Positions 1-9,333 of a DNA stretch of 64,000 nucleotides are shown here, in pieces. Source of the stretch: Leuconostoc inhae (lineage in GTDB: Bacteria; Bacillota; Bacilli; Lactobacillales; Lactobacillaceae). The notes beneath the pieces were generated by a model, which saw only the letters and a list, made by a program, of their open reading frames with translations, was not told where the DNA came from and did no database searches. Position 1 is the stretch's first letter. Each line of letters starts with the position of its first letter. The stretch is from NCBI RefSeq assembly GCF_019656015.1, contig NZ_BPKW01000001.1, forward strand, positions 1 to 64,000, written 5' to 3'. The position numbers and the translations under genes are program-made.

Positions 1-372
1 AGTGCAAGTACATCAACAAGCACAAGTAATTCAGATAGTGCAAGCACATCAGGATCATACAGCACATCAACGAGTGCCAGTGATTCGGCAAACAGCGCCT
101 CAACAAGCACAAGCAATTCAGATAGTGCAAGCACATCCGGATCATACAGCGCCTCAACAAGCACAAGCAATTCAGATAGTGCAAGCATATCAGGATCATA
201 TAGCACATCAACGAGTGCCAGTGATTCAGGTAGTGGTTCAACAAGCACAAGTGTAAGTGATAGTGCAAGTGCCTCAACAAGCACAAGTAACTCAGATAGT
301 GCAAGCACATCAGGATCATACAGCACATCAACGAGTGCTAGTGATTCAGGTAGTGCTTCAACAAGCACAAGT
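1..372 (+). repeat. Degenerate tandem repeats encoding the Ser/Thr stalk
   Basis: The block 'TCAGATAGTGCAAG' followed by an ACATC[A/C]GGATCATA segment recurs near 31, 118, 172 and 292, with intervening ACATCAACGAGTGC units. Spacing varies (about 87, 54 and 120 bases), but every unit keeps the reading frame. Such arrays expand and contract by slippage, so stalk length probably differs between strains. Confidence 0.8.
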
Positions 373-555
373 AACTTAGATGAGACAAACGCTTCAACAA
401 ACAATCAGACTACAGCAACATCAAAGAATGATTCTGGTAAATTACCTAACACTGATGCAAGTATTGCCAATACTCAAAATCAAGCAGAAGTGATGATGGT
501 ATTATTAACATTGTTGGCAACTATAGTTGCAAAAAAGCGTAAACAAAATAAATAA
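1..555 (+). CDS. Serine-rich wall-anchored surface protein, C-terminal end (5' truncated by window)
   Basis: The frame starting at base 1 is open for 184 codons to TAA at 553-555; the start lies outside the window. Residues 1 to about 122 are almost only Ser, Thr, Ala, Asn, Asp, Gly, with recurring blocks such as SDSAS-TSGSYS and TSASDSGS. A mixed Asn/Thr stretch follows, then LPNTD (442-456), a hydrophobic segment VMMVLLTLLATIVA and a basic tail KKRKQNK. This is the layout of a sortase sorting signal: motif, membrane segment, positive tail. Position five is Asp where the family normally has Gly, so anchoring by the housekeeping sortase is uncertain. The stalk resembles serine-rich adhesins that are often glycosylated; the binding region is not visible. 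A strong terminator follows. Surface role is fairly certain, ligand unknown. Confidence 0.85.
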   Translation, partial: SASTSTSTSNSDSASTSGSYSTSTSASDSANSASTSTSNSDSASTSGSYSASTSTSNSDSASISGSYSTSTSASDSGSGSTSTSVSDSASASTSTSNSDSASTSGSYSTSTSASDSGSASTSTSNLDETNASTNNQTTATSKNDSGKLPNTDASIANTQNQAEVMMVLLTLLATIVAKKRKQNK

Positions 556-591
556 AAAGTTGTTTTTTTAGAAAAACTTCTTGATGATTTG

Positions 592-643
592 AAAAACCCA
601 ATGGTTAGACAAAAGTTCTGTCTAAGATACCATTGGGTTTTTT
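592..643 (+). terminator. Rho-independent terminator of the surface protein gene
   Basis: AACCCAATGG (595-604) pairs with CCATTGGGTT (630-639), and an inner TAGAC/GTCTA helix (606-610 with 620-624) extends the stem. A T-run follows. It lies 40 bases after the stop codon. Confidence 0.85.
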
Positions 644-920
644 ATATAGAATGTGTGTGTTGTTTAAAAGTTAATTAATACTGATATCATTATCCATTTG
701 CAATTTAATTTTCTTGTTTTAATCGTCAAAATGTTTCAATACTTAATATGATTTGGTTGTTGTAGATTTTTCTGTCATTTAGCAGCTATGCAAAATGACT
801 AGGAATATTGCATGACGTTATTTTTTGAGCTCTTTTGATTATTTAATCCAATTACCAGTTCTTTTAGAGGCAATGTCTAGGAGCTGATTTCGGTAGTATT
901 GTTATTAATTTATATAAGAC
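644..920. other. Intergenic stretch without a recognisable gene
   Basis: Together with the flanking terminators this makes a 462-base gene-free gap (556-1017). Both strands carry frequent stops and no ribosome-binding site with a useful frame. I saw no tRNA, repeat or insertion-sequence end. It may simply be the spacer between two converging transcription units. Confidence 0.5.
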
Positions 921-951
921 AAAGGCCCTCAAAAATTTTTTGAGGGCCTTT
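921..951 (-). terminator. Probable terminator of the speG-like gene (symmetric hairpin)
   Basis: AAAGGCCCTCAAAAA (921-935) and TTTTTTGAGGGCCTTT (936-951) form a long uninterrupted palindrome 67 bases beyond the stop of the minus-strand acetyltransferase gene. The T-run after the stem is weak on both strands, so direction is uncertain; it could serve both converging units. Confidence 0.6.
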
Positions 952-1017
952 ACTTTGTTTTTAGATGACTTCGTAATTTACAATATTATGCTATAACTAC
1001 AATTGTTAGAGCGTAGT

Positions 1018-1515
1018 TTAACTCACAAATTCCGTTGCAAGCATCCCCATCATCATACTATCATGATATTTGCCTTCGGCAAAGAAGTGACCACGAAGGA
1101 TACCTTCTTCAATAAAGCCGACCTTTTTATAGATATGAATAGCGGCATTATTATCGACATCCACGTAGAGATAAACTTTGTGCATGTTGAGAACTTTGAA
1201 AGCATATTCGACGCCTGCTTTAATTGCCATTTGTGCGTAGCCATTGCCTTGATGATCTGGATGAATAATAATTTGAATTTCGGTATGTCGATGAAGACCA
1301 TCAATATACATTAGTTCGACCACGCCGATAAATTGTTTGTCATCTTCAACAACAAAACGACGTTCCGTTTGGTCAAGTACGTGACGATCATAAAGCAGTT
1401 CTAACTCGTCAAAGGATGTGTAAGCTTCTTGAAACCACAAAGCCATCACTTTACGTGAATTTTCTTGCTGATAAATATAAGGTAAGTCTTTCTTTTCCAG
1501 TGGTCTAATTTTCAT
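1018..1515 (-). CDS. speG: SpeG-like spermidine/polyamine N-acetyltransferase (GNAT family)
   Basis: 165 residues, one GNAT domain over almost the full length. The N-terminus IRPLEKKDLPYIYQQ, the central ERRFVVE, the strand HTEIQIII, the acetyl-CoA loop HPDHQGNGYA and the C-terminal IHIYKKVGFIEEG match my recollection of E. coli SpeG along the whole chain, including the WF(E/Q)E(P/A)Y segment of its polyamine-binding region. SpeG transfers acetyl from acetyl-CoA to spermidine or spermine, detoxifying excess polyamine in the cytoplasm. The gene sits 30 bases downstream of thyA on the same strand and may be cotranscribed with it. GNAT membership is certain; polyamine specificity is inferred from overall likeness, and a RimL-like role is the alternative. 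Confidence 0.85.
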   Translation of the reverse strand: MKIRPLEKKDLPYIYQQENSRKVMALWFQEAYTSFDELELLYDRHVLDQTERRFVVEDDKQFIGVVELMYIDGLHRHTEIQIIIHPDHQGNGYAQMAIKAGVEYAFKVLNMHKVYLYVDVDNNAAIHIYKKVGFIEEGILRGHFFAEGKYHDSMMMGMLATEFVS

Positions 1516-1545
1516 TTTTATGCTTTCAGTTGTGCGTTTTAGATA

Positions 1546-2514
1546 TTAAACGGCAACGGGTGCTTTAATTGCTGGTTCGCTTTCGTAATCTAACACTTTA
1601 ATATCGGCCATCGTGTAATCAAATAATGACTTAACTTCAGGATTCAACCAAAGTTTTGGTAAGTGATGCATTGGACGTGAAAGTTGTTCAGTCATCTGAT
1701 CAACGTGGTTATTATAAATATGTGTGTCACCAATAGTGTGGACAAAATCACCAACTTCATAGCCAGTTTGAGCAGCCACCATATGAAGCAACAATGAATA
1801 AGAAGCAATATTAAAGGGCACACCGAGGAAAAAGTCACCAGAACGTTGATATAATTGGACACTCAGTTTGCCATTGGCTACGTAAAATTGACTTAGAACA
1901 TGGCAAGAAGGTAATGGCGCTTGGGGTGTTGTTTCGGCGTTCCAAGCTGTTAAAATCAGGCGTCTTGAATCAGGTGTTGTTTTAATTTGCTCAATCAAGC
2001 GACTCACTTGATCAATGGTGCCGTCATCGGCGTTGAGAGATGCTGTTTCCCAACTACGCCATAATTTACCATAAACATCACCGACATAGCCAAATGTTTC
2101 CATGAAATCATCATCAGTTAGTATTTTGTCGACAAAAATATCTTTTTGAATTTTATAACTAGCAGCAAATTCAGCGTCTTCTATGGCACGATGACCAAAG
2201 TTCGTCATATCAGGCCCTGTATATTGATCAGACTCGATCCAGTTTTTAAACGCCCATTCGTCCCAGATGTGGTTATTATGTTGCAGTAAGAAGCGAATGT
2301 TGTTGTCCCCGCGTAGGAACCAAAGTAATTCGGACTTAATGAGGCCAAAGTAAACTTTTTTAGTTGTGAGTAATGGGAAGCCTTCCTGAAGATCAAAACG
2401 CATCTGGGTACCGAACAAAGAATGTGTGCCGGTTCCAGTACGATCACCCTTTAAAGCGCCTTCATCGAGGACTTTTTGTGCAAGATCAAGATATTGTTGT
2501 TCATTTTTTGACAT
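1546..2514 (-). CDS. thyA: Thymidylate synthase
   Basis: Converts dUMP to dTMP with methylenetetrahydrofolate as carbon donor and reductant. Visible motifs: [12 protein letters not shown] near the N-terminus (phosphate Arg), the nucleophile region LPSCHV (family consensus PPCH, so one Pro is Ser), [17 protein letters not shown] for dUMP binding, and the C-terminal PAIKAPVAV that closes the active site. I chose the ATG at 2514 (322 residues) because homology begins at that [12 protein letters not shown]; an in-frame ATG at 2547 adds eleven residues and has AAAGGAA just before it, so the longer form is possible. Neighbours dCMP deaminase and folD belong to the same dTMP/folate economy. Confidence 0.95.
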   Translation of the reverse strand: MSKNEQQYLDLAQKVLDEGALKGDRTGTGTHSLFGTQMRFDLQEGFPLLTTKKVYFGLIKSELLWFLRGDNNIRFLLQHNNHIWDEWAFKNWIESDQYTGPDMTNFGHRAIEDAEFAASYKIQKDIFVDKILTDDDFMETFGYVGDVYGKLWRSWETASLNADDGTIDQVSRLIEQIKTTPDSRRLILTAWNAETTPQAPLPSCHVLSQFYVANGKLSVQLYQRSGDFFLGVPFNIASYSLLLHMVAAQTGYEVGDFVHTIGDTHIYNNHVDQMTEQLSRPMHHLPKLWLNPEVKSLFDYTMADIKVLDYESEPAIKAPVAV

Positions 2515-2778
2515 AGTTATTAGCGCGCAAATGTTAAACTTACGCATTTCCTTTCAGGATTTCCTTACTTAAATATTAACGAAAATTAGCTTAATAATCA
2601 AGTTTTAAAGGTGTTGTACAATGCAAGCTGTGTATGGATTTTTCATATAAGTGATATAAAAGGAGTCTGACTGTTATTAAAATATAAAAAAGCGTGATAT
2701 TCGTTTTCTAAACTAATAAACTATGATAAAATAAAAATAGTTCGTTAATAACATAAAAACAGCTAACTTTTTATCAGA

Positions 2779-3261
2779 TCATTCATAGGAAACAAACTGA
2801 TGTAAATCAATTTGTGACGCAGTTTGTTCTGAGAATGGGACTTGCTGTAATATAACGTGTTTTTGTGCCAATAGTTCTTCAGCAAAAGGATCATTATGAT
2901 AATCACGCATAAAGTTTATTTTTTGTATACCTGCTTGCAATAATAATTTTGTGCAATGAATGCAGGGCACATCGGTAACGTATACTTCTGCCCCAGCAAC
3001 ACTGATGCCCATTTGTGCTGCCTGCATCAAAGCATTTTGTTCTGCATGGACGGCGCGAATGCAGTGACCATCAACGATTAAGTCACCGACATCTGTACAG
3101 TGCGGGGTACCAGATACAGAGCCATTATAACCACTAGAAATGATACGGTTATTTTGAACAAGGACTGCACCGACGTGTAAACGGGTGCAAGTTGAACGGG
3201 TAGACAAGATAGCAGCTTGTGCGATAAAATATTGATCCCAGCTGATACGATTATGTGACAT
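2779..3261 (-). CDS. comEB: dCMP/cytidine deaminase, ComEB-like
   Basis: 160 residues with the zinc-dependent deaminase signature: HAEQNAL, where His binds zinc and Glu is the proton shuttle, then PCIHCTKLL, where two Cys bind zinc. The insert GTPHCTDVGD before the HAE motif is typical of dCMP deaminases, which deaminate dCMP to dUMP and so feed the downstream thymidylate synthase gene. The family is called ComEB where it lies in the comE competence operon, but no comEA or comEC is present here, so a competence role is not indicated. It is transcribed divergently from folD, with 72 bases between the two starts. Confidence 0.9.
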   Translation of the reverse strand: MSHNRISWDQYFIAQAAILSTRSTCTRLHVGAVLVQNNRIISSGYNGSVSGTPHCTDVGDLIVDGHCIRAVHAEQNALMQAAQMGISVAGAEVYVTDVPCIHCTKLLLQAGIQKINFMRDYHNDPFAEELLAQKHVILQQVPFSEQTASQIDLHQFVSYE

Positions 3262-3333
3262 GTGAACTCCAATAAATTTATTTTGTTAAGAAGAATATAA
3301 CATAAAACAACAACCAAGCGAAGGAGCTTTTTA

Positions 3334-4176
3334 ATGACTGAAATACTCGATGGTGCAGCAGTAGCCAAAATTACAAATGCAAAAACTGCTGAACGGGTTT
3401 CAATTTTGAATAAACCGGTAACACTTGCTGTTATTTATGATCCCAAAAATGATGGCAGCCGTTTATATGTTGGTATGAAATCTAAAAAAGCAGCAGCATT
3501 GGGAATCAAAACATTAGATATTCCAACTGATGCAAATGCCACAACGGCAAGTGTGATTCAGTTAGTTGAAAAACTTAATGCTGATGACCAGGTTACTGGT
3601 ATTTTGGTTCAAAGTCCTTTGGCTAAAGGCGTGAAAGAACGTGAAATTTTTTCTGCTGTCGCACCACATAAGGATGCTGATGGCTTGGGTGCCACAGTGC
3701 AGGGTATGTTGTTTGGTGACGCACTAGAAGATTATACTGTTGCTGCAACGCCACAAGGTGTGATGACGCTGTTACATCATTATAATATTGAAATAGCTCG
3801 TAAAAGTGCTGTTGTTATTGGGCGTTCTCAGTTGTTTGGTCGACCAATGTTTGCGTTATTAACGAACGCCGATGCGACAGTCACATTGGCACATCGTTAT
3901 ACACCTGAAGCCATGTTGAAAACGCAATTGAAAGCAGCTGATATTGTTGTCGTTGGTGTTGGTATACCAAACTTTATATCAGGAGCAGATTTGAAACCTG
4001 GGGCTGTTGTTGTCGATGTTGGTATGAATTATGTGGACGGAAAAGCAGTTGGTGATGTTGACTTTGAATCAGCACAAGGCGTTGCAAGTTATATCACGCC
4101 AGTACCGGGTGGTGTTGGCCCAATGACCATTGCAACGTTATTAGAAAATACCGTTACATTAGCAGAAAAATATTAA
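3334..4176 (+). CDS. folD: Bifunctional methylenetetrahydrofolate dehydrogenase/cyclohydrolase
   Basis: 280 residues, full FolD length. It interconverts 5,10-methylene-, methenyl- and 10-formyl-tetrahydrofolate in the cytoplasm. Seen: YVGMKSKKAAALGI with the catalytic Lys of the YxxxK motif, GILVQSPLAKG (QxPLP region, here QSPLA), KDADGLG, the NADP site VVIGRSQLFGRP (usually GRSxxVGxP, here Leu-Phe), and the C-terminal TPVPGGVGPMT. An AGGAG sequence ending 12 bases before the ATG serves as RBS. Its product cofactor supplies thyA and purine synthesis. The substitutions in QSPLA and GRSQLFG are mild deviations and do not suggest loss of function. Confidence 0.95.
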   Translation: MTEILDGAAVAKITNAKTAERVSILNKPVTLAVIYDPKNDGSRLYVGMKSKKAAALGIKTLDIPTDANATTASVIQLVEKLNADDQVTGILVQSPLAKGVKEREIFSAVAPHKDADGLGATVQGMLFGDALEDYTVAATPQGVMTLLHHYNIEIARKSAVVIGRSQLFGRPMFALLTNADATVTLAHRYTPEAMLKTQLKAADIVVVGVGIPNFISGADLKPGAVVVDVGMNYVDGKAVGDVDFESAQGVASYITPVPGGVGPMTIATLLENTVTLAEKY

Positions 4177-4187
4177 TAAAATTGACA

Positions 4188-4222
4188 AAACGATTGGAAA
4201 ATTAAATTTCCAATCGTTTTTT
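4188..4222 (+). terminator. Terminator of folD
   Basis: AAACGATTGGAAA and TTTCCAATCGTTT form a 13-bp stem with a six-base loop followed by a T-run, 11 bases after the folD stop. Confidence 0.9.
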
Positions 4223-4292
4223 GTATTGATTTCTACTATATTATATTAACAAAAATAAATATCATGATGTAACTAACAGCACTTTTAGGCAA

Positions 4293-4913
4293 TTATTGAT
4301 GGTAAAAAAAGTTTTGAACGGCTTGAACAGCGGTTTCGTTTCCGACAAAATACAAAGTATCGCCACGTTCAATAACAGCATAAGAACCAGGAGAGACGAC
4401 CAGCTCATCGTCATGTAATAAAGCGACAATCGTTGTTCCAGTACTTTGCCATAACGTTAGTGTCCCAATGGATTCCCCAAATTTTGGACTGTCATCACTT
4501 AATACTAATTCGTATGGGCTCAGTGGGCTATGCCGTTGCACACGTTGACTTTGTTCGAGTAGCAATGTAAGCGCATTTTCCATTGATTTTATGTCTTGTT
4601 TTTGATTAGTAATAAGCGCGTTTATTTGTTTGTGAATTGTCTGAATGTCGGATGTTGTTTGTGCTTGATTTAAAAATTCTTTGGCTTTTTCGCGTGACAG
4701 GACTTCAACACCACTGCCATGTATCAGCTTAACAATTTGAAGGTCTGCCAAGATACTGACAGCTTTACGTGCTGTTTCAGATGACACACCAAAAGCGACG
4801 GATAACGTTGATCTAGCATGTAGTTTGCTACCAACAGTGTATTCATTGTCGGCAATTTTTTGCGCGATTTGATACGCTATTTTGCGGTATCTTGGTTCTC
4901 TGATTGTTTGCAT
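4293..4913 (-). CDS. busR: BusR-type c-di-AMP-responsive repressor of the betaine transporter
   Basis: 206 residues in two parts. Residues about 5-75 are a GntR-type winged helix (KIADNEYTVGSKL, then VSSETARKAVSIL). A helical linker follows, and residues about 125-206 form an RCK_C/TrkA-C domain ending VSPGSYAVIERGDTLYFVG. This pairing is that of BusR, which in Lactococcus and Streptococcus binds c-di-AMP and represses the betaine transporter gene busA/opuA; here it is divergent from opuAA. Start chosen at ATG 4913, preceded by GGAG at good distance; a TTG four codons upstream is less likely. The diadenylate cyclase gene lies about 27 kb away. Regulation by c-di-AMP is inferred from family and context. 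Confidence 0.9.
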   Translation of the reverse strand: MQTIREPRYRKIAYQIAQKIADNEYTVGSKLHARSTLSVAFGVSSETARKAVSILADLQIVKLIHGSGVEVLSREKAKEFLNQAQTTSDIQTIHKQINALITNQKQDIKSMENALTLLLEQSQRVQRHSPLSPYELVLSDDSPKFGESIGTLTLWQSTGTTIVALLHDDELVVSPGSYAVIERGDTLYFVGNETAVQAVQNFFYHQ

Positions 4914-4940
4914 GGTATTCTCCAAAGGCAGGTGTTAGTT

Positions 4941-5016
4941 TGACAAAAGTGACAACTTGTGACAAAATAGAAGACATCACTTAGTGACAATTCTTTTTCC
5001 ATAATAAGTTGTCACT
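4941..5016. promoter_or_regulatory. Candidate BusR operators between busR and opuAA
   Basis: GTGACA occurs at 4949-4954, 4959-4964 and 4984-4989 and inverted as TGTCAC at 5010-5015. AGTGACAA (4983-4990) and TTGTCACT (5009-5016) make an exact inverted repeat with an 18-base gap. Their place between divergent busR and opuAA suggests they are the repressor sites; I did not fix the promoters. Confidence 0.65.
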
Positions 5017-5114
5017 ATGAAGTATAAGATAAATAGTGAGCGTAGTCAATGAAAATAAATTAAAGCTTTTAAAAAATAAAGCGATTAATTTATTTTTAAC
5101 GAATGGAGGGCCTC

Positions 5115-6308
5115 ATGGCTAAAGTAGAGATTAAGCATCTCACAAAAATATTCGGAAAGCGGCCCAAAGCGGCGCTGAAGATGATGAAACAACATAAAAG
5201 TAAAAACGAAATTGTTGAAAAAACAGGCAGCACAGTTGGTGTATATGACATTAATATGAGTATTGACGAAGGTGAAATATTCGTTATTATGGGGCTGTCT
5301 GGTTCAGGGAAATCGACATTAGTCAGATTGTTAAATCGATTGATTGAACCAACGCAAGGACAACTGTTCATTGATGGTGAAGAAATCACTAAATTTAATA
5401 AAAAGCAGATGTTAGACATACGACGTCAAAAAATGAGCATGGTATTTCAAAACTTTGGTCTTTTTCCACACCGTACATTACTAGAAAACACTGAATATGG
5501 TTTAGAAATACAAGGGGTTAATAAAGAAGAACGGCGTAAACGTGCCGAACATGCTTTGGACAATGCTAAATTGCTAAGTTATAAAGATCAATATCCTAGT
5601 CAATTGTCAGGTGGTATGCAACAACGCGTTGGACTTGCGCGTGCGTTAACAAATGATCCAGATATTTTATTAATGGATGAAGCTTTTTCGGCTCTTGATC
5701 CATTAGTTCGTGGTGAAATGCAGGGTGAATTACTAGAATTACAAGCAAATGTTCAAAAAACAATCATTTTTATTACCCATGATTTAAATGAAGCTTTGCA
5801 TATTGGCGATCATATTGCCATTATGAAAGATGGTGAATTACAACAAATTGGTACAGGAGAAGAAATTTTAACGAATCCTGCTAATGAGTATGTGAAATCA
5901 TTTATTGGTGGTGTTGATCGGTCGAAAGTTTTGACTGCAGAAAGTATTATGATTCCGGCCTTAACGACCAATATTGATGTGGATGGCCCAACAGTTGCTT
6001 TGCGAAAGATGGCAGACGAAGAAGTATCAGGCTTGGTTGCCGTGAATCGTAAACGAGAAATGCTCGGTTACTTATCGTCAGATGAAGCGGCAAAGGCACG
6101 CCGTAATCAAACACCATTGTCACAAGCTGTTATGCAAATGCCAACAGTTGATTTAGACACACTAGTTGCTGATATTATGCCAATTATTTATGATGCACAA
6201 ACGCCGGTAGCAGTTGTTGACGGCAATAAACATGCAAGAGGTGTCATTATTCGAGGTTCTGTTTTGGAAGCACTAGCCGATACGGAAGGAGATGAAACCG
6301 ATGCCTAA
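5115..6308 (+). CDS. opuAA: Glycine betaine ABC transporter, ATP-binding subunit
   Basis: 397 residues. The ATPase domain has Walker [15 protein letters not shown], the Q-loop [12 protein letters not shown], the ABC signature [15 protein letters not shown], Walker [13 protein letters not shown] and the switch THD. From about residue 270 two CBS-like segments follow, as in OpuA/ProV-type importers, where tandem CBS domains sense ionic strength or c-di-AMP. It powers uptake of glycine betaine for osmoprotection. ATG 5115 is chosen because GGAGGG lies five bases before it. Its stop overlaps the next start by eight bases, showing translational coupling to the permease. Probably repressed by BusR. 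Confidence 0.95.
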   Translation: MAKVEIKHLTKIFGKRPKAALKMMKQHKSKNEIVEKTGSTVGVYDINMSIDEGEIFVIMGLSGSGKSTLVRLLNRLIEPTQGQLFIDGEEITKFNKKQMLDIRRQKMSMVFQNFGLFPHRTLLENTEYGLEIQGVNKEERRKRAEHALDNAKLLSYKDQYPSQLSGGMQQRVGLARALTNDPDILLMDEAFSALDPLVRGEMQGELLELQANVQKTIIFITHDLNEALHIGDHIAIMKDGELQQIGTGEEILTNPANEYVKSFIGGVDRSKVLTAESIMIPALTTNIDVDGPTVALRKMADEEVSGLVAVNRKREMLGYLSSDEAAKARRNQTPLSQAVMQMPTVDLDTLVADIMPIIYDAQTPVAVVDGNKHARGVIIRGSVLEALADTEGDETDA

Positions 6309-8007
6309 TATACCTAAAGTACCATTAGAAAGCTGGATAAGTGATGCTGTTAATTGGTTAACGACAAATCTTTCTGGATTATTTGGACTCATGCAAAGAG
6401 GCGGACAAAGTATTATGGATGCCCTAACAAATGGGTTGACAGCTATACCAATGCCATTAATGATTGCTGGGTTAACAATTATTGCTATTTTAACAACGCC
6501 AAAAAAATATGGGTTTCCCTTATTTACTTTAGCTGGTTTAGCATTAATTGCCAACCAAAACTTGTGGTCAGATTTAATGAGCACAGTAACATTAGTTATT
6601 ATGGCGTCTGTTATTTCACTTGTGATTGGTATTCCCTTAGGAATTATTACCGCTAAGTCACCAAAAACTGCCGCAATTGTTAAACCAATTTTGGACTTCA
6701 TGCAGACAATGCCTGGCTTTGTTTATTTGATACCTGCTGTTGCCTTCTTTGGAATAGGGGTGGTACCTGGTGTATTCGCTTCAATTATATTTGCGTTGCC
6801 ACCAATGGTAAGAATGACTGATTTAGGTATTCGTCAAGTACCTGTGGCATTGGTTGAAGCTGCTGATTCTTTTGGATCAACAACTTGGCAAAAGTTAATT
6901 AAGCTTGAATTACCAAACGCGCGAAATACGATATTGGCTGGTGCGAACCAGACAATTATGTTAGCCTTATCAATGGTTGTAACGGCATCAATGATTGGTG
7001 CACCTGGCCTTGGCCGTGGTGTATTATCTGCGGTACAACGGGCAGACGTGGGTTCAGGTTTCGTTAATGGCCTTGGATTAGTTATCTTAGCTATCATTAT
7101 TGATCGATTCACGCAAAAGTTAAATACGAAACCAGGACAAAAAGTAGCAACACGTCCTTGGCGACGTTGGGCAATTTTGGCCACAGCACTCATTATGATT
7201 GGTGGTGGTGTTGTTAATGCGGCAACGTCACAGAAATCATCTGGTCAAAAAGTCAATTTAGGTTATGTCTCTTGGGATTCCGAAGTGGCTTCAACAAACG
7301 TGTTGGCTGAGTCGCTGCGACAACATGGTTACGATGTCACAATGACACCATTGGATAATGCTGTGTTGTGGCAATCAATAGCTAATGGTCAAGTAGATGC
7401 CTCAGTTAGTGCTTGGTTACCATTTACACATAAAGCGTTATATGATCGATATAAAAATGATATATCGTTACTTGGGCCAAACTTACATGGTGCTAAAACT
7501 GGGTTTGTTGTGCCAGATTATATGAAGGTTAATTCAATTGCTGATTTGAGCAATGAAGCAAATAAAACAATTACTGGCATTGAACCAGGCGCTGGAGAAA
7601 TGATTACTGCGCAAAAAACAGTCGACAGCTATTCAAATCTTCAAGGATGGAATCTGCTAAGTGCCTCTTCTGGTGCTATGACAACTGCACTTGATAAAGC
7701 TTATAAAGCAAAACAAGATATTGTGGTAACTGGATGGTCACCACATTGGATGTTTAGTAAGTATAAGTTAAAGTATTTAGAAGATCCAAAAGGAACAATG
7801 GGTAAAGGTGAAACTATTAATACCATTACACGTAAGAATTTAAAGAAAGATAATCCTAAATTTGAAAAAGTGATGGATAAGTTTAACTGGACTAAAGATG
7901 ATATGGAAAGCGTCATGCTTGACATACAAAATGGTAAGACACCAAAACAAGCAGCAGATAAATGGTTGAAATCAAATCAAAAACTTGCTGATAGTTGGTA
8001 TAAGTAA
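6301..8007 (+). CDS. opuABC: Glycine betaine ABC transporter, fused permease and substrate-binding protein
   Basis: 568 residues. The N-terminal half is a membrane permease with many hydrophobic helices and the BPD_transp_1 region around [14 protein letters not shown]. After a further membrane segment (about 290-310) comes a substrate-binding domain from residue 315 ([12 protein letters not shown], then [13 protein letters not shown]), with the Trp-rich betaine cage residues of the OpuAC/ProX group. Permease-SBP fusion is the lactococcal BusAB arrangement, so no lipoprotein is needed. ATG 6301 has AAGGAG nine bases upstream; the ATG at 6292 is too close to it. A terminator follows, making opuAA-opuABC a two-gene operon. 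Confidence 0.95.
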   Translation: MPNIPKVPLESWISDAVNWLTTNLSGLFGLMQRGGQSIMDALTNGLTAIPMPLMIAGLTIIAILTTPKKYGFPLFTLAGLALIANQNLWSDLMSTVTLVIMASVISLVIGIPLGIITAKSPKTAAIVKPILDFMQTMPGFVYLIPAVAFFGIGVVPGVFASIIFALPPMVRMTDLGIRQVPVALVEAADSFGSTTWQKLIKLELPNARNTILAGANQTIMLALSMVVTASMIGAPGLGRGVLSAVQRADVGSGFVNGLGLVILAIIIDRFTQKLNTKPGQKVATRPWRRWAILATALIMIGGGVVNAATSQKSSGQKVNLGYVSWDSEVASTNVLAESLRQHGYDVTMTPLDNAVLWQSIANGQVDASVSAWLPFTHKALYDRYKNDISLLGPNLHGAKTGFVVPDYMKVNSIADLSNEANKTITGIEPGAGEMITAQKTVDSYSNLQGWNLLSASSGAMTTALDKAYKAKQDIVVTGWSPHWMFSKYKLKYLEDPKGTMGKGETINTITRKNLKKDNPKFEKVMDKFNWTKDDMESVMLDIQNGKTPKQAADKWLKSNQKLADSWYK

Positions 8008-8029
8008 GCGTTAAATCAACAATAATTAA

Positions 8030-8068
8030 AACACCAAATGGTTTATTTATAAGCCACTTGGTGTTTTT
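8030..8068 (+). terminator. Terminator of the opuA operon
   Basis: AACACCAAATGG-TTTA and TAAGCCACTTGGTGTT pair with one or two mismatches, then six T. It lies 22 bases after opuABC. Confidence 0.85.
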
Positions 8069-8099
8069 TGAGTTGATTGGGAAAAAAGGTTTAAAATTA

Positions 8100-8114
8100 A
8101 GTAAGCGTTTACAA
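8100..8114 (-). promoter_or_regulatory. cre site (CcpA operator) upstream of galM
   Basis: Read on the minus strand, TTGTAAACGCTTACT matches the cre consensus WTGNAANCGNWNNCW at every position. It lies about 110 bases before galM. A second, imperfect copy (GTGTAAACGATGGAT, two mismatches) is at 8151-8165. Carbon catabolite control of galM, and perhaps the aldo-keto reductase, is therefore likely. Confidence 0.8.
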
Positions 8115-8221
8115 TTTGATGAATTAATGTTAAAGTGTGTGTATGTTTTAGTGTAAACGATGGATTATTCTAGTTGATTTAACTTCACGTGATACGTAGA
8201 TATGTAATAGGAGATGTTAAT

Positions 8222-9262
8222 ATGAATATTATTGAAAGTCAATTTGGTAATCAAGCTAAGCTTTTTACGATGGTGAATGATAATGGTGTACAGTTAGCGG
8301 TAACAGATTTTGGTGCACGTATTGTACATTTAACTGCACCAATAGATGACATGCAAAGGGAACTCATACTTGGTTTTGACTCTGCTGAAGAATATATTGC
8401 TAAAGATCATTATATTGGCGCAACAATTGGTAGAGTTGCGGGTCGTATCGCAAATGGTGAATTTATATTGGGACACAAAAGGCATCAAGTCGTAAAAAAT
8501 GAAAATAATAACACATTGCACGGTGGACCCAATAGTTTTGAAATGCAGTACTGGGAAAGCGAAACAAATAAAAGTGACGACATGCTAACGACAGTATTTA
8601 CGCTTATTAGTCCGGATCAAAATAATGGTTTTCCGGGAAATTTAAATGTTAAAGTCACCTATACTTTGGATAATAACAATGTTTGGCGTGTTGATTATGA
8701 AGCGCAAACTGATGCATTGACAGTGTTTAATCCAACAAATCATGTATATTTCAATTTAACAGGCCATCCAAATAAATCTGTTGGTGATCATTTGTTATCA
8801 ATTAATGCTGATCATTTTGCACCACTTAATGACCAAAATATAACAATAGGAGAAGCTCGTGATGTTTTACAGACAACTTTTGACTTTAGAACAGCTAAAA
8901 AGGTTAACAAAGCAATCGTGTCTTCGGATCCACAGAGTTTGTTAGTTGGTGGCGGTCTAGATCATCCGTTTTTGTTGAATCAAGTATCTGATGATAGTGA
9001 AACACAAGTACGCTTGATATCACCCGATCAAAAAGTGGCTATTAATATGCAAACCACTGCGCCAGCAGTGGTGGTTTTTACAGCTAACTTTGGAGATGAT
9101 TATCATGTCCCTATGCGTAAAGAGCAGCTGGTGAATCATGGGGGCATCACACTTGAAACACAGGTTGCTCCAGGTGCTGAAAAGTATGAATCATTTGGTA
9201 ATATTCAGTTATCTGAAAATGATATATATCATGCAACAACAAGCTTTGAAATTCAATTTTGA
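8222..9262 (+). CDS. galM: Aldose 1-epimerase (mutarotase)
   Basis: 346 residues. It interconverts alpha and beta anomers of aldoses such as galactose and glucose. Seen: the early TDFGARIVHL, ATIGRVAGRIANGEF (substrate Arg), NNTLHGGP with one catalytic His, FNPTNHVYFNLTG with the second, LDHPFLL, and TLETQVAPGA near the end holding the catalytic Glu. The start at 8222 has AGGAG nine bases before it; a start at 8189 lacks one. No other Leloir genes are adjacent, so the gene is a stand-alone unit with the reductase 71 bases downstream. The two upstream cre-like sites indicate CcpA control. Confidence 0.93.
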   Translation: MNIIESQFGNQAKLFTMVNDNGVQLAVTDFGARIVHLTAPIDDMQRELILGFDSAEEYIAKDHYIGATIGRVAGRIANGEFILGHKRHQVVKNENNNTLHGGPNSFEMQYWESETNKSDDMLTTVFTLISPDQNNGFPGNLNVKVTYTLDNNNVWRVDYEAQTDALTVFNPTNHVYFNLTGHPNKSVGDHLLSINADHFAPLNDQNITIGEARDVLQTTFDFRTAKKVNKAIVSSDPQSLLVGGGLDHPFLLNQVSDDSETQVRLISPDQKVAINMQTTAPAVVVFTANFGDDYHVPMRKEQLVNHGGITLETQVAPGAEKYESFGNIQLSENDIYHATTSFEIQF

Positions 9263-9333
9263 TGTGATTAACAGTGATTAAAAACAATGCTGGTTGTGTG
9301 AATAAATAAGACATAATTTTATGAGGAGATAAG

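Noticed and set aside
2-256. Gln/Val/Ile-rich 84-residue frame over the repeat region
   Set aside because: Frame shift shadow of the Ser-rich gene; the frame from base 1 runs through to a sorting signal and terminator, this one does not.
1-372. Repeats that could suggest a CRISPR array
   Set aside because: Repeat spacing is irregular, units keep codon frame, and there are no unique spacers.
640-920. Possible decayed insertion sequence in the long gap
   Set aside because: No terminal repeats or transposase-like peptide could be read in any frame.
1003-1314. Plus-strand 103-residue frame opposite the acetyltransferase gene
   Set aside because: Antisense shadow of a gene with a full family match.
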